IMG/VR virus record: IMGVR_UViG_3300025000_000103
Coordinates: 1-62,005 of that record
Length of the DNA: 62,005 bases
Direction: 5' to 3' (one strand)
Origin: a virus
Below, piece after piece: positions 14,225 through 25,147 of the stretch (positions are counted from its first letter, which is position 1; every line of letters begins with the position of its first letter). Position numbers and translations under genes: made by a program. The notes below the pieces were generated by a model, which worked only from the letters and a program-made list of their open reading frames with translations, was not told the DNA's origin and did no database searches.

Positions 14225-15885
14225 TACTCCGTACCTCCCATGAGGGTTAAATCGGCGATTATGTAATCATCAGCAATTATATCAGCATCATAAATATGAA
14301 GAGAAGCATGAACCACCCCTCCGCCCAGCGAATAACTATCCGGCGTACTCAGAAACCACAAAGGCGGCGGCATTGATGCGCCCTTGCACAACTCATAGGC
14401 CCCGATGGGGTTTGCATCGCCGCAGTAGGTCGTGTCCACTGCGTATCCGGCATCGTACAGCGATTTGAGCCGTGGTCGACCTTTGCTGTCAAGAAGTGGG
14501 TCTGTGGTAATATCCGTTGCATCATAAGTCAACCCGCTGGCAGGTGAAGAGAAAGCATTATAACTTTCAGATGGGGCAGTCGAATTATTTACAACCAACA
14601 CGCCGTAAAGCGATTCAGCACCAATATTATTTATCAAAGACACTTCAGGGTTTCCAATATTTGCAGCGTCTGAAATCTTATAGGCTGCCCCGGCTGCATG
14701 ACCCCAGGAGGTGTTGTTATAAGCTAAGTTCCCCGATCCTTCTGACCAGGCAAATTTAAACCCGGATTCTGACGTGTCTCCCTCTGGTGTTGTTGCTGTA
14801 GGTTTTCCATTCGCAAGATTAAACTCAAACCTGGAGTTTTTAAGCCGGTATGCAGAAAAACCGGAACCTGAGTAATCATAAGCTTTGTTGTAGCGTATGC
14901 GAAGATTTTGGGAATAAAGGGTAGGATCATCATTTGTCTGGTCAAATATCATGAAATTACCATCCCCTGTATCGCCGTTATAGGTATGGTATCCTGTATT
15001 GTACTCAATGTAGATATATCCATCTGCATCCCCAAGATGATGTCCTTGATAACAGTTATTTGTTGTGTAATCAGTACTTCCACAGAAATTTGTAGTGTTG
15101 TATCCGATATAGCTTGTTGATGTACCGCCATTTGTCCCAATCCCAGAGCCAGGAGAAAAGAAACTTGCCATGATATTGTCAGCAGTATTTCTTTCAAACC
15201 GTATCCCATAAGCTACAAGATCTGCAGCCCATACTGCCGCATCAGGCAGATCAAAGAAAAAATGTTTTGCATTCACGGTATGGTTATCATGGATATTCCA
15301 ATCATGATATGTCTTACCGTTAGCACCGGCATGGGTAACTCTGATTGCTTCCGTTGTGTCCCCAAGATCAAAGCGGTTATATCCGATTTCGACATCAGCG
15401 GCGTCTATAGTACTAACATAAGCCTGGATAGCAAAATAGGCGTCAGTATTAAACCGGCATCGAAGAACCTTAAACCCGGTCTGGCTGTTAAATCGCAAAG
15501 GTGTTGAATTGGCACCAACACCACCAGAGAAAGTAAGGGTGTTGAGCCCATCAATAATGAAAAATCCCTGGTTGGGAGTACCGGAATGCATTCCATACTG
15601 ACCAGTTGGGCCGATTTCTGGGGTGTCACCTGGAGCTGGATAGATGTAATACGTTTCTCCAGCGTTGCCATTCAAGGTAATGACATCGGTTAGAATTCCG
15701 CCATCATCGCATACCCAAACTATCCCACCATCTCCAAGCGTCCCGAGATTTACTCCCGCTTCTGCAACTGGGCTTTCACAGGATGAACCATCACCAGTAC
15801 CACCATGTGAAACATAGACACTTGCTGCCCCCGCCACAGAAGGCAGGCAGAGGAACAAGGCGAGTATAAAGAGTTTCTTTTTCAT
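14224..15885 (-). CDS. Parallel beta-helix surface protein with signal peptide
   Basis: A 553-residue protein with a signal peptide (MKKKLFILALFLCLPSVAGAA). A right-handed beta-helix runs from about residue 25 to 450; turns read FKVLRCRFNTD, VEIGYNRFDLGD, DWNIHDNHTVNA, YIEYNTGYHTYNG and SLINNIGAESLYG. A C-terminal segment (PPPLWFLSTPDSYSLGG) follows. It is likely a polysaccharide-binding or degrading spike. Together with the next three genes it forms a block of exported surface-type proteins at the 3' end of the structural operon. Confidence 0.8.
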   Translation of the reverse strand: MKKKLFILALFLCLPSVAGAASVYVSHGGTGDGSSCESPVAEAGVNLGTLGDGGIVWVCDDGGILTDVITLNGNAGETYYIYPAPGDTPEIGPTGQYGMHSGTPNQGFFIIDGLNTLTFSGGVGANSTPLRFNSQTGFKVLRCRFNTDAYFAIQAYVSTIDAADVEIGYNRFDLGDTTEAIRVTHAGANGKTYHDWNIHDNHTVNAKHFFFDLPDAAVWAADLVAYGIRFERNTADNIMASFFSPGSGIGTNGGTSTSYIGYNTTNFCGSTDYTTNNCYQGHHLGDADGYIYIEYNTGYHTYNGDTGDGNFMIFDQTNDDPTLYSQNLRIRYNKAYDYSGSGFSAYRLKNSRFEFNLANGKPTATTPEGDTSESGFKFAWSEGSGNLAYNNTSWGHAAGAAYKISDAANIGNPEVSLINNIGAESLYGVLVVNNSTAPSESYNAFSSPASGLTYDATDITTDPLLDSKGRPRLKSLYDAGYAVDTTYCGDANPIGAYELCKGASMPPPLWFLSTPDSYSLGGGVVHASLHIYDADIIADDYIIADLTLMGGTE

Positions 15886-15939
15886 GGCATGTATACCATT
15901 GAAAAATGTTTATGGAATTGCTTGAATATTTTCATTGAA

Positions 15940-18900
15940 TCACCGTGTCGATTTATTATAACTACGGTTAAAATTATCATACACTTTATCCATATATTTA
16001 TCAACTTTATCATTTTTTCCAGACGACTTTTTGAGTTTGCGTAACTCTCTAAGTCTCTTTTCACTTTTGTCTGTAACAAATATAAGAAGTAAAGTGTTTT
16101 TATATTTATTTTTTATTTCTTCTCTCATTTCAGGTTTTTCTTTGAACATTTTCTTATCGAGCAATATCTCTTTTACTCTTTCGTGATATAGACTCTGATC
16201 TATTGCTTCACTTTTTGAACCGATAATCTTCCTTGCGAATGGTATTTCTTTAATTTCTACTTCTTGACCAGTTGCAATTTTATAAGGAACCCCGACGCTA
16301 TCAGCAACAAACCTGCCAAGAGAACCAGTAACTGTATCATACATGTTATCTATCCACTCAGGAGACCAATTGACAAAGCCTGGTTTAATCTCGTTGCCGC
16401 CTGTCAAATCATTAAGTGCTTTTGCTATATACTTGCTGGTTGGACGTGCGCTTCTCCAATACATTTGGTATTCAGGTTTTGGCACCTTATCAAATGGCGA
16501 GTTCTCAGGTTTAAGCGGAGTTCCTGACCATGATTTATTTTCAATAATCTGAACAAACGGATCGGCAATAGTAGGTGCTAATGTTTGCGCAAATGTAGCG
16601 GCCTGAATAGGGTTAAAGGCGTTTATTGCTGTAATGGCTATTCTGGCAGCCGATTCAGTCGGTTTGAATTTCTCCTCCGTGAATGAACGGCCTAATTCAG
16701 CGCCAATGTTCCAAAACAGGTTATACCCCCATGGCAACGGGATTTTTATATAACCACCGTTGCTTTTCATGATAACGATATTTCTTTCTTTGATATACTG
16801 CGGGACTTTGTCATAAAATGCCTGACCGTCATCATCATCACCGCCCATTGCCCGGCTGAAAACATCCATTGCCATACCTGCAAAAATAGTTGAGCCGACC
16901 ATTATTCTTACTTTCTTGCTGCGTTTAATAGCGCGGATTATTCTGGTTGAGCCCTGAACGCCAGCATTTGCAAACATGTACAGCGCGTTTATTGTTTGCC
17001 CTGCTGATCCTTTTGTTTCAAAGTTCGTTGTAAGTTCTTTAGCGGCAAGAGCAGCACGTTCACGGGTCATCAATCTTGATTCAACAGCGTTTTTGTAAAA
17101 TGATAGCCTTACAGCATTTTCAATCGAATTGTTCGCTTTGCTGACAAGTTCCCCTAATCCTTTGAGTTTCTGACGTGCCATGAAGTTTACATCAGTCCCG
17201 GATTTTATTTCTGCTGCAATATTTTTTGCTGTTTTTTCAACTGATGCATAATCAGACAACCAGGACACTTGCCCGCCATGCTTCTGAAAATCCTTAAACC
17301 ATTTTGACCATTCAGAAGTTGTGTCACCACCTATTGCTTTCCATATGCCAGGCATCGATTTTCTGACATCAATAATTATTTGTTTTTTTAATTTATCAGC
17401 ATCGGTATCAGAGATATTGTAAGCTGCTGTTTGAATATCTCTAGCAAAGTTAGAAATGGGAAACTCAGGAGACCACGAAGTATTTACCTGCGCCAATAAC
17501 CTTGTCACAATAGAAAGAGCGTTAACGATAGGCCCGTGCTGGTGCATATCGTTTTTTAATGCTTGTGCGATCCTTATTCCAGGGACGCTATCTTCTTGGA
17601 ACCGGATGACGTATCTCTCGCCGTTTATTCTGGCTTGAATTATATTGTCACCATCTTCTTGTGTGGTATACATCCTGATGTTTCCATGCGAGTCATACCC
17701 AGGAGATTTTTTACTTTTCTCCACTGCCCAGAAATCAGGATTCGGATAAGCCTTTATCAATGACACAAGCGCTCTCATAGTCTCAGCCTTTTTGTCACGG
17801 ATAATCGATTGTTCAGCGGCAGCTATTGAGTTTGCAATAATATTTTCAGCGCGTCTCGTTGAGCCCATCCGCACTTTGCTTCCCTTGCTTAAATCAGATA
17901 TTCCTCTGCCAACAGGTAAACGTTTTTCCGGGAACCCTTCTCTTTTGAGCGGGACATAATGCTTATATGCGCCACGCCATGCTTTCGCTTCTTCTGCCGA
18001 GATTATCCCAGCATTAAGCAGAGTGTTAACCCTGAACTCATTAATAGCGCTTATGCGTTCAGAAATGCGTTCTAAATCAGGAGTTTTGCCAGCATAAATC
18101 TCTGAGGCCTCTTTGTTTGTCATGCCTGATGGTTTTTCAGAAAAAGATTTCCATCTTGATTGAAGCCTCTCTTCTCCTTCTTTGCTTTCATCGAAACTGT
18201 TTTCAAGCAAAGAGACATATGCTTTCTTTCTATCAGGTGAATCGAAATCATACTCAAACTCAAGATCTTCTATTTTTTGTTTCAGCTTTCTTGCTTCGCG
18301 TCCCTCTTTAAGGTTAACCAGATCATTCAGGTATCTTTTCGCATTTATCTGTGAAAGTCGTTCATTTACCTTGTCAAGGTGGACATGTTTTGCATAAACG
18401 TAATTTTCAACATCTTCAAGTTTAAGCCCTGATTTCTTGATATCTTTAAGCAATGGATCAACATGCAATTGCTCAAAATCGTCAATAGCAGCCTTTGATT
18501 TGGCAATTTGCAATTTCGCTTTCAGAAGAGCGTCCATTTCTTCCGGCACTGGCCCTATTTTTTCTTGTACACGCTTTAATGGATCAAGTTTATCTTGCAG
18601 ATACCATTGAAGCGATTCCCATTTTGTTGACTTATCCGGCACTTCCCACAGATCGTTTGTTTGCTCTTCCATTTGTTGGTTAATATCAACTCTTGAAAAC
18701 AGCGGATAGCTTGATGGTGTGGTGGTTTCCTGGATTTGTTTCTGGCTGTAACGGATGTCATCAGTTTGGCCGAATTGGCCGGTATTTGAAATCGCTGATT
18801 TTATTTGTTTGGGTGAGAAAACCATATATTCTTTTGGGAACCCTTTATCTCCCAAAACAATGCCATCATTATGTTTATTTTTTATTTTTTCTATGAATGG

Positions 18901-21900
18901 GTCTACCTTTTCAGAAACCATTACCCCATTTTTATCAGACAGATTCATCCCGTCTTTCCACATATTAAAGCTGAAAGGTTTGTTCAATTTCAAAAAAACA
19001 GGTATTACACTACCATTATTTTCTGCATAAAATGAAGCGTATTCTGCGCTTGGTGCGAAAAAAATACCGTGTTTAGCTATTGGGTTTCCTGTAATCGGCC
19101 CTGTTCCAGCTACTTTAAGCGAGAATGATTTTATATTATTTGAAGGAGTCCCATGATAAACCACCAAAGGATCGCCGTTCTCATCGATTACTTTACTGGA
19201 GTTTTTAGGATCGTTCTCCCAATCACCAAACCACTCCTTAAACGCAGGTGTCCGCGTTTGCACCCACTGCCGCTCGTTCAATTTAGTCGGCTCGCCGTTC
19301 GGTGCTTTCATCCATTCCGCTGTGCCCTTGTACTTCTTTACCACTGCATCATATTGCCGCTTGGCTTCTTCAACGGTTATGCCGTACTCTTTGGCAATCT
19401 GGCTGTAAACAGGAGCCACCGCGCCAACTTGTAAGGATTCCTTAACAGTTCCAACCTTCAGCCCAGACAACGCAACTTCCCGCAGAAACGCAGGAGTGAG
19501 GTTCTTAGGCATGACCCCAAAGGTATTGAATAAGGTGTACTTGACTTTGGCAATTAGCTTCTCTACCCACTTCTTGATGGTGTTCGGCGCGGATTCATAC
19601 CATTGAACCGCATAAGCTCCTATCTCATCGATGTAGCTATTTGAATCCTTGTCAACCTGCGCTGCTTCACGGGCCTTGGTAAACCACTCGGCAATCGCAC
19701 TTTTTGCACCGGCCATTTTCTCAAGGCCGCCAAGTTCATCAAGAATGGGCTTGACTTCGCCTTTTTCTACGGCTCTGTGGAAGGATTCATGGTAGGCCGT
19801 TGGGAGTTCTTCCCCTTTGGCGATTGATTCCGCGACAAGGTACATTGTGTCTGTGTTTGGATAATAGGCACCGGCGATCTGTCTGTTTTGTTTTGAGTAT
19901 CTTGCCTTTATTGAAACATCTTCGTCACTAAATATTACGTAGTTGTATGCGCCTTCGCCTTTTGCGCGGCTTGTACCATCCAGGTATTTAATGCCACGGA
20001 TTCCTAGAGAGTGAAGAATATTGCTTGTTTCTTCAGGAGTGTATTTATTCGACAAAAATCTATAAAATTCACCTCCAGTCATATAAGACTTACTGTCCAA
20101 TACTTTTTTAAAAAAATCAGTCCTCGCTAACTCTGTTTCTCCATTTTCAAATATGATTTTGTTTCCTGAATTAACTCTTTTATAAATGTTGCTTTGCTCA
20201 TCTTTTATTTTTGCTTTAGTTCTATCAAGCAAAACGCTCTGCTCAGAAAGCGGCTTATCCCAAAGCAAAAATTCATCTTCTGCTGGAGCTAGTTCTACTT
20301 CGTAGAGTGCGCCTGATTTATCAGGGTATTCAAAAGAAATATCACCATTTTTTAAAAGCCTATATATTTCTTTTTCAACTTTCTTTTCCGAAAAATTCCA
20401 ATAATCAGTATCAAAACTATGGTCTCCAGTCTTAATACTTGAAATAGCGTCGCTAATTGATTCAAAATTGCTTACAAAAAACAAGGCTAAGTCCGTTAAT
20501 TCATTATCTGTGACAGACTGTCCTTCGTAATCATCAAAAAATAATTCTTCCCCTTTATATTTAAAAACAACATCTTGCGCCTGTAAATTTTCTTTATACC
20601 ACTCGGCAATTTCTTTTTTGCTGGCGAAATACAACCCATACCCGTAAGCCTGCGCCCCTTCTCCACTGCCTATATTTTCGGTGCTGAACTTATCGAACTT
20701 GTGCGGGCTACCATGCCATGCCGTCATATAAAGCGGCTTGCTACCACGAGGAAGCTCCTCAACGCTTTCCACAATCTTCAGCTTGCCAGCCTCAATCATC
20801 CGCCGTGCGTTGGCGTTCTTGGAGACTGCGGCTTTTACTGCGTCTACTGTTTGGCCGGTGGTGGTTGAGCGGGAGTAAAGAGCCGTTCCTTTGTCTGTCT
20901 CTTTTGTTTTTATGGTGGAAAATAAATTATCAAACGCTTCACTTACAGGGGCTATTTCATCAACCAGCAAATATGGATAACGTTTTTGATCCATTGCCCA
21001 TGCTTCAATAGGAACAACGTTGGCTAAAAAATCATTATGGTATCCATCTAATTGCATTTTTGTGATAACATAATTTTCAAATGAACGCGCAGCTCTTTCT
21101 ATTACCCTTCCCCAATAGTTATCAGATTTTCCTTTACCGATAAGATCGGCACGCTTTTTCATTGGAGATTCATCAAGCGCTTTAACCAAATCAGAGAATG
21201 CTTCCTCAACTTCTGGCCTTATGCCCGTGACAATATCCCAATCGTTAATATTTATTCTGCCATTTTTTTGTATTTCTTTAGTGCGTTGCGCTGAAAGAGT
21301 GTGCCCAGTTACTTTGTGCCTATACCGTGTCTCTGGTTGATATGTGACATAGGATGTTTCTCGTTTAACGCCAGTTGGCCCCCTTTCGCGTTGAAAATAA
21401 TTATCAAGAGCATGAAACCATTCATGGGCTAAACTGCCAGCTCCAGACGGTTTTGTTAAATTTATCACTAACGTCCCTGGCTCGTAATGTGCTGCTGCTG
21501 CCCCATGGCCGCGAGATCCAAGCCCAAGCCCAAGAGAACCGTTTAGTGAAATAGCTTTTGTAGGTATGTTAATGATGTTTGCAAGATCGTATAATGCATC
21601 ATACGCCAAATTCAACATTCCTTGCCTATCTTTGCTGCCCTTCCCTTGCTTTAGCCATAGGCCAAATTCCACACCGCGAAATCCGAATGTATCTTGAAAC
21701 ATCTCCGCCGTCACATCTTTCCCCATGCGGTGGTCGTTCCCCTTCCTTGGCCTGTTTTCTTTCCCGCGCACATCAGATTTTTTAATGTTCTGCGTAGCTT
21801 TTATATTTTCCCATTCAGCCACAAGATCATTGTAATTATCCCTGCGGTAATTATATGCTTCTTCCTTGGTGTCGAACTCTTTTAATTTTCTTTTAAGAGG

Positions 21901-24900
21901 ATCGCCCTCTTTGTTAAAAAAGAACTTACCAGTAGATATATTTTTTCTGAGTTCAAATTTTATATTTTTTGTTTCTCGTTCTCCTTGCAGTCTCTCCTTT
22001 GCTTTTGCGATTGCGTCATCAAGGCTAATTCCTCTGGCATACGACCCATCTACTTTAACCAACGCTGAAGGTGCACTTTTCTTTTGATTATTTTCGTCAT
22101 AAATGAATGCGTTTGGATAATCAAAAACTTCGCCGATTCTGCCCCATTCCTTGCGGTCTATTTCTGTAAGAACTTTAATTTTATTAACTATATTTTTAAG
22201 TGACTGCTTGCTCCCCATCTTGTCTATTAGTGCATCATTGCCTATGCGGTCATAGTGACGCATAATACCGCGCAATGATTTGACAGTATCTACCCATCTT
22301 TGTACTTTATATTTTTGGCGCGGTTTATTGGGTATTTCCTCACGAATAGCAAAAGCGACAGCAGCTTTATTTACATCTTCTATTTCTTCTATTTCTTCTT
22401 TAGGCCATATTTTGCTTAAAGGAAGAGAGGAAATATCATCATCGGATAATTCTCTGTTAAAAGACTTCGCAAGATCTTTACGAGCGCCACCAAGTTTTTC
22501 TCCGAAATCATCTATCTTTTCTTTATCATTAGTTAGTGGCTCTTGCTTTCCCTTAACCTCTGCGCTTTCTTTCTTAACTCTTTGAGTTTTTTCTTCAACC
22601 GCCTGCGCTGTCTTTGCTTCTCTAGCGGTATCCACTCTATCTTTATTGCGTTGAATAGTATCATCTTTGCCCTCAGATGTTTTAGAAGCTTGCCGCACGG
22701 CAGGGGCGATCAACTCCCCGCCGCTTTCCTGGGTGGCCTTGCTTGCAGAGGGCTGGGCGGCTTTGTTTTGTTGTTTTATTTTTTGCAAATTTATTGGGTG
22801 TATTCCCCTATTTTTTGCAATAGCATTATAAATTTTTTCAGTCTTTCTTAATGCTTCTTTGTTCCATGCTACCGTTTTTAGATCATCGTTAAATGCTCTG
22901 CCTTCAAGTATAGGGTTTGATCCTGAACCTCCCCATCTAAATTCGGCAAATTCTAATGGACTTCCAGAAGAATCCTTTTTAGCAAAATGAGAATACAAAT
23001 CTGCCAAATGATACGGAATTTGTTTTCCAATGTCCTTAAGTGTTTCAGAAGTTAAAGATACGCTTAAATCAGTGTCCTTATGAATACCTATTTTTTTAAG
23101 GGCGCTAATTGCTTCAGTTTTATCAATACCTGTATCTTTTACGATTGTGTCAAAAAAATAAGTTAAATCTTTTTTGTCAATTTTATCTCTAACCGCATAT
23201 AGCTCTTCTAATTTATTGATATCGCTATCTGTTACTGGTGTTTTGACCTTGAGATTATCAGGAAGATTTTTATTTGTTTGCGCGTTAATCACTTCTTCGA
23301 AAGTAAATTTTTTCAATAATCTGTCCATTTCATCGTCAATATCTTTTTGAGCAGATTCTGATGTTTTTACTTTTTCTTTCTGCAAAGGCACAGCCTTGGC
23401 CCTCTCCAGTTCATCCATGACGGCCTGCTCTGTTACCTGACCGTCTGCATCAACAAGTTTCTGCGCGTTGTCAAAGGCTTCCTGTTTCAGCTTGGCGGCC
23501 ACGTCTGGCTTACCTTTGTTCTCGAACGCTTTGGCAACGTCAAGCTTCTGGCCTACAGAATCAGTGACCACCTGTTTTATTTTTTGCTCTTCGGTAAGCT
23601 CTCGGCCTGATACTGTGGATATCGACCATGGCTTGCCTACTGCGGCAGCTAGTTTCTTGGATGTGGACGGCGGCGCTGGCTCGTATCCGGCTATCTCATT
23701 ATCAATCTTAGCATTGGTTGCTTTTGAATTGATTGCCTGCGGTGATTCATACGCCCATCCAAGATTGGGCTGATTACGTTTGCTTGTGTATTCTTGGGCG
23801 GCCTGTTGCTGCTGGCTCCATTCCGGTTCCATGCGCCGTGCTGCCGTGCGTTCTGCATCTTGCTGCTGTACATCTTGCTGAGTGCCGATAATATCAGCCA
23901 TGAGGTCAGGAGGCGGTTGCCTGCGTGCCTCTTGCTCGAACTGTGCTGCTTCTTCGTCTGAGATTACAGGAGAAGGCGTTACGGCTTCTTGAGGCTGGTC
24001 ACGGTAAATTTGTACAGGTTCGACATTATGGGATACAATGAGGTCTTGCCCTATCTCGCCAAGTTTCTTGTAAACCTTTGGTTCTGTTCCCCTCATTAAT
24101 CCAAGAGCCGAAGCACCACCACCCATGCCTGCTTGCATTGCCACGACTTGAGGGGCAACTTCTTTGTATGAAGTTCCCCAATCTTCCAAGCTTGTCATTG
24201 ACCGCGGCGCTTCATTACGCAAACCCATTTCAACCTCTGCGGGCTGCTGGATTTGTGTTGTGGTTGTTTCGCCAGCCAGTTCAACGCCAAGCGACTTAAT
24301 ACCTTCAAATGCCTTGCTTGCGATGGTCTTGAGTAATCCTTGCCCGGCAGGTGTTTTCCCGATCATCTTTGATAAGAAGCCAATCTCAAAAGCGTTCCCT
24401 ATCGCTTCAGGCAAAACCTCACCGGCAACATGACGTTTTATGCTTGAATCAAAATCAGCAAGAAGAGCAGCTGCTTCCTCTTCGGTAAGCCTTGCCCCTT
24501 TCTGTTGTTCAAATGCGTCAATTAATTGACGTTCTATGGTGTTTTTTGCGACTGGGGTTAATGCAAGTGAGCTACCGGCAATTGCACCGGCAGCAGCTCC
24601 ACCGGGCACAGGAGTTGCCAAGCCTGCGGCGCGTCCGGCTAAACCGCCTATCAATCCTACCCCTGAAAATGGGGCGCTCTTTGTGGCCTCTATCACATCT
24701 TGTTGGGTCATCCCTTCAGGGAGAATAAAAGGGACAGGCGGAAACGCCGTTCTACGGTCTTCCCCCGTTTGATCGGCAGTTTCGGCGTAGTGTTGTTTTT
24801 CCCGCTCAATTAACCAGTCAGCGAGATTTTCTTTTGAGCGCGGGTTTTCGTCAAAGGTTTCTTCATATGCTCTGGCAGCCATGGCAGGGAGCCCATATAC

Positions 24901-25137
24901 TGCCGCATTCTTAATCCCTTTACCGATAGTTTTTACAGTGGTAGGTATGTTTCTGGTTGCTTCTTTGGCCTGCTCAGTCCACGACTTTGCTGCCGGAACC
25001 ATGGCGTCAAGCTGTTGATCAAGCAAAGAATTAACATCAGGATCTGATAAGTCAAACCCGTTCTCTTTGGCAAAAACGTTTTTATATGCCTGCCTTACAT
25101 CAGGATCAGAAAAATCAAACTGTGATTGAATTGCCAT
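15940..25137 (-). CDS. Giant polyvalent internal-virion protein, 3,065 residues
   Basis: A single uninterrupted 9.2-kb frame, 15% of the genome. It starts with two DxSDPDV motifs (about residues 8-35), a Gly/Ala-rich hydrophobic stretch (about 150-195), then long charged helical regions. A LPD1-type region (about 1145-1400; FGFRGVEFG, then SLNGSLGLGLGSRGHG) carries the metalloprotease-like HEWFH at 1238-1242. An ADP-ribosyltransferase-like domain follows at about 1470-1745 (AWHGSPHKFDKF..AYGYGLYFAS). A second HExxH (HESFH) is at 1783-1787. A second ART-like domain lies at about 1985-2110 (VVYHGTPSN..GIFFAPS). The C-terminal 900 residues are helical with a LPD38-like part (SPEFPISNFARDIQTA) and a hydrophobic segment near 2740-2760. 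Such polyvalent proteins are thought to be packaged and injected with phage DNA to protect it or modify host targets. Domain limits are approximate. Confidence 0.85.
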   Translation of the reverse strand: MAIQSQFDFSDPDVRQAYKNVFAKENGFDLSDPDVNSLLDQQLDAMVPAAKSWTEQAKEATRNIPTTVKTIGKGIKNAAVYGLPAMAARAYEETFDENPRSKENLADWLIEREKQHYAETADQTGEDRRTAFPPVPFILPEGMTQQDVIEATKSAPFSGVGLIGGLAGRAAGLATPVPGGAAAGAIAGSSLALTPVAKNTIERQLIDAFEQQKGARLTEEEAAALLADFDSSIKRHVAGEVLPEAIGNAFEIGFLSKMIGKTPAGQGLLKTIASKAFEGIKSLGVELAGETTTTQIQQPAEVEMGLRNEAPRSMTSLEDWGTSYKEVAPQVVAMQAGMGGGASALGLMRGTEPKVYKKLGEIGQDLIVSHNVEPVQIYRDQPQEAVTPSPVISDEEAAQFEQEARRQPPPDLMADIIGTQQDVQQQDAERTAARRMEPEWSQQQQAAQEYTSKRNQPNLGWAYESPQAINSKATNAKIDNEIAGYEPAPPSTSKKLAAAVGKPWSISTVSGRELTEEQKIKQVVTDSVGQKLDVAKAFENKGKPDVAAKLKQEAFDNAQKLVDADGQVTEQAVMDELERAKAVPLQKEKVKTSESAQKDIDDEMDRLLKKFTFEEVINAQTNKNLPDNLKVKTPVTDSDINKLEELYAVRDKIDKKDLTYFFDTIVKDTGIDKTEAISALKKIGIHKDTDLSVSLTSETLKDIGKQIPYHLADLYSHFAKKDSSGSPLEFAEFRWGGSGSNPILEGRAFNDDLKTVAWNKEALRKTEKIYNAIAKNRGIHPINLQKIKQQNKAAQPSASKATQESGGELIAPAVRQASKTSEGKDDTIQRNKDRVDTAREAKTAQAVEEKTQRVKKESAEVKGKQEPLTNDKEKIDDFGEKLGGARKDLAKSFNRELSDDDISSLPLSKIWPKEEIEEIEDVNKAAVAFAIREEIPNKPRQKYKVQRWVDTVKSLRGIMRHYDRIGNDALIDKMGSKQSLKNIVNKIKVLTEIDRKEWGRIGEVFDYPNAFIYDENNQKKSAPSALVKVDGSYARGISLDDAIAKAKERLQGERETKNIKFELRKNISTGKFFFNKEGDPLKRKLKEFDTKEEAYNYRRDNYNDLVAEWENIKATQNIKKSDVRGKENRPRKGNDHRMGKDVTAEMFQDTFGFRGVEFGLWLKQGKGSKDRQGMLNLAYDALYDLANIINIPTKAISLNGSLGLGLGSRGHGAAAAHYEPGTLVINLTKPSGAGSLAHEWFHALDNYFQRERGPTGVKRETSYVTYQPETRYRHKVTGHTLSAQRTKEIQKNGRININDWDIVTGIRPEVEEAFSDLVKALDESPMKKRADLIGKGKSDNYWGRVIERAARSFENYVITKMQLDGYHNDFLANVVPIEAWAMDQKRYPYLLVDEIAPVSEAFDNLFSTIKTKETDKGTALYSRSTTTGQTVDAVKAAVSKNANARRMIEAGKLKIVESVEELPRGSKPLYMTAWHGSPHKFDKFSTENIGSGEGAQAYGYGLYFASKKEIAEWYKENLQAQDVVFKYKGEELFFDDYEGQSVTDNELTDLALFFVSNFESISDAISSIKTGDHSFDTDYWNFSEKKVEKEIYRLLKNGDISFEYPDKSGALYEVELAPAEDEFLLWDKPLSEQSVLLDRTKAKIKDEQSNIYKRVNSGNKIIFENGETELARTDFFKKVLDSKSYMTGGEFYRFLSNKYTPEETSNILHSLGIRGIKYLDGTSRAKGEGAYNYVIFSDEDVSIKARYSKQNRQIAGAYYPNTDTMYLVAESIAKGEELPTAYHESFHRAVEKGEVKPILDELGGLEKMAGAKSAIAEWFTKAREAAQVDKDSNSYIDEIGAYAVQWYESAPNTIKKWVEKLIAKVKYTLFNTFGVMPKNLTPAFLREVALSGLKVGTVKESLQVGAVAPVYSQIAKEYGITVEEAKRQYDAVVKKYKGTAEWMKAPNGEPTKLNERQWVQTRTPAFKEWFGDWENDPKNSSKVIDENGDPLVVYHGTPSNNIKSFSLKVAGTGPITGNPIAKHGIFFAPSAEYASFYAENNGSVIPVFLKLNKPFSFNMWKDGMNLSDKNGVMVSEKVDPFIEKIKNKHNDGIVLGDKGFPKEYMVFSPKQIKSAISNTGQFGQTDDIRYSQKQIQETTTPSSYPLFSRVDINQQMEEQTNDLWEVPDKSTKWESLQWYLQDKLDPLKRVQEKIGPVPEEMDALLKAKLQIAKSKAAIDDFEQLHVDPLLKDIKKSGLKLEDVENYVYAKHVHLDKVNERLSQINAKRYLNDLVNLKEGREARKLKQKIEDLEFEYDFDSPDRKKAYVSLLENSFDESKEGEERLQSRWKSFSEKPSGMTNKEASEIYAGKTPDLERISERISAINEFRVNTLLNAGIISAEEAKAWRGAYKHYVPLKREGFPEKRLPVGRGISDLSKGSKVRMGSTRRAENIIANSIAAAEQSIIRDKKAETMRALVSLIKAYPNPDFWAVEKSKKSPGYDSHGNIRMYTTQEDGDNIIQARINGERYVIRFQEDSVPGIRIAQALKNDMHQHGPIVNALSIVTRLLAQVNTSWSPEFPISNFARDIQTAAYNISDTDADKLKKQIIIDVRKSMPGIWKAIGGDTTSEWSKWFKDFQKHGGQVSWLSDYASVEKTAKNIAAEIKSGTDVNFMARQKLKGLGELVSKANNSIENAVRLSFYKNAVESRLMTRERAALAAKELTTNFETKGSAGQTINALYMFANAGVQGSTRIIRAIKRSKKVRIMVGSTIFAGMAMDVFSRAMGGDDDDGQAFYDKVPQYIKERNIVIMKSNGGYIKIPLPWGYNLFWNIGAELGRSFTEEKFKPTESAARIAITAINAFNPIQAATFAQTLAPTIADPFVQIIENKSWSGTPLKPENSPFDKVPKPEYQMYWRSARPTSKYIAKALNDLTGGNEIKPGFVNWSPEWIDNMYDTVTGSLGRFVADSVGVPYKIATGQEVEIKEIPFARKIIGSKSEAIDQSLYHERVKEILLDKKMFKEKPEMREEIKNKYKNTLLLIFVTDKSEKRLRELRKLKKSSGKNDKVDKYMDKVYDNFNRSYNKSTR

Positions 25138-25147
25138 TCCTTGTTTC

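Noticed and set aside
21579-24772. Long plus-strand frames inside the giant polyvalent gene
   Set aside because: They are antisense shadows of one continuous minus-strand frame with recognisable domains and have no ribosome sites.
15940-25137. The 3,065-residue frame as a misassembly of several genes
   Set aside because: The frame is uninterrupted, has no internal ribosome sites at module borders that I can see, and similar long polyvalent proteins are known.
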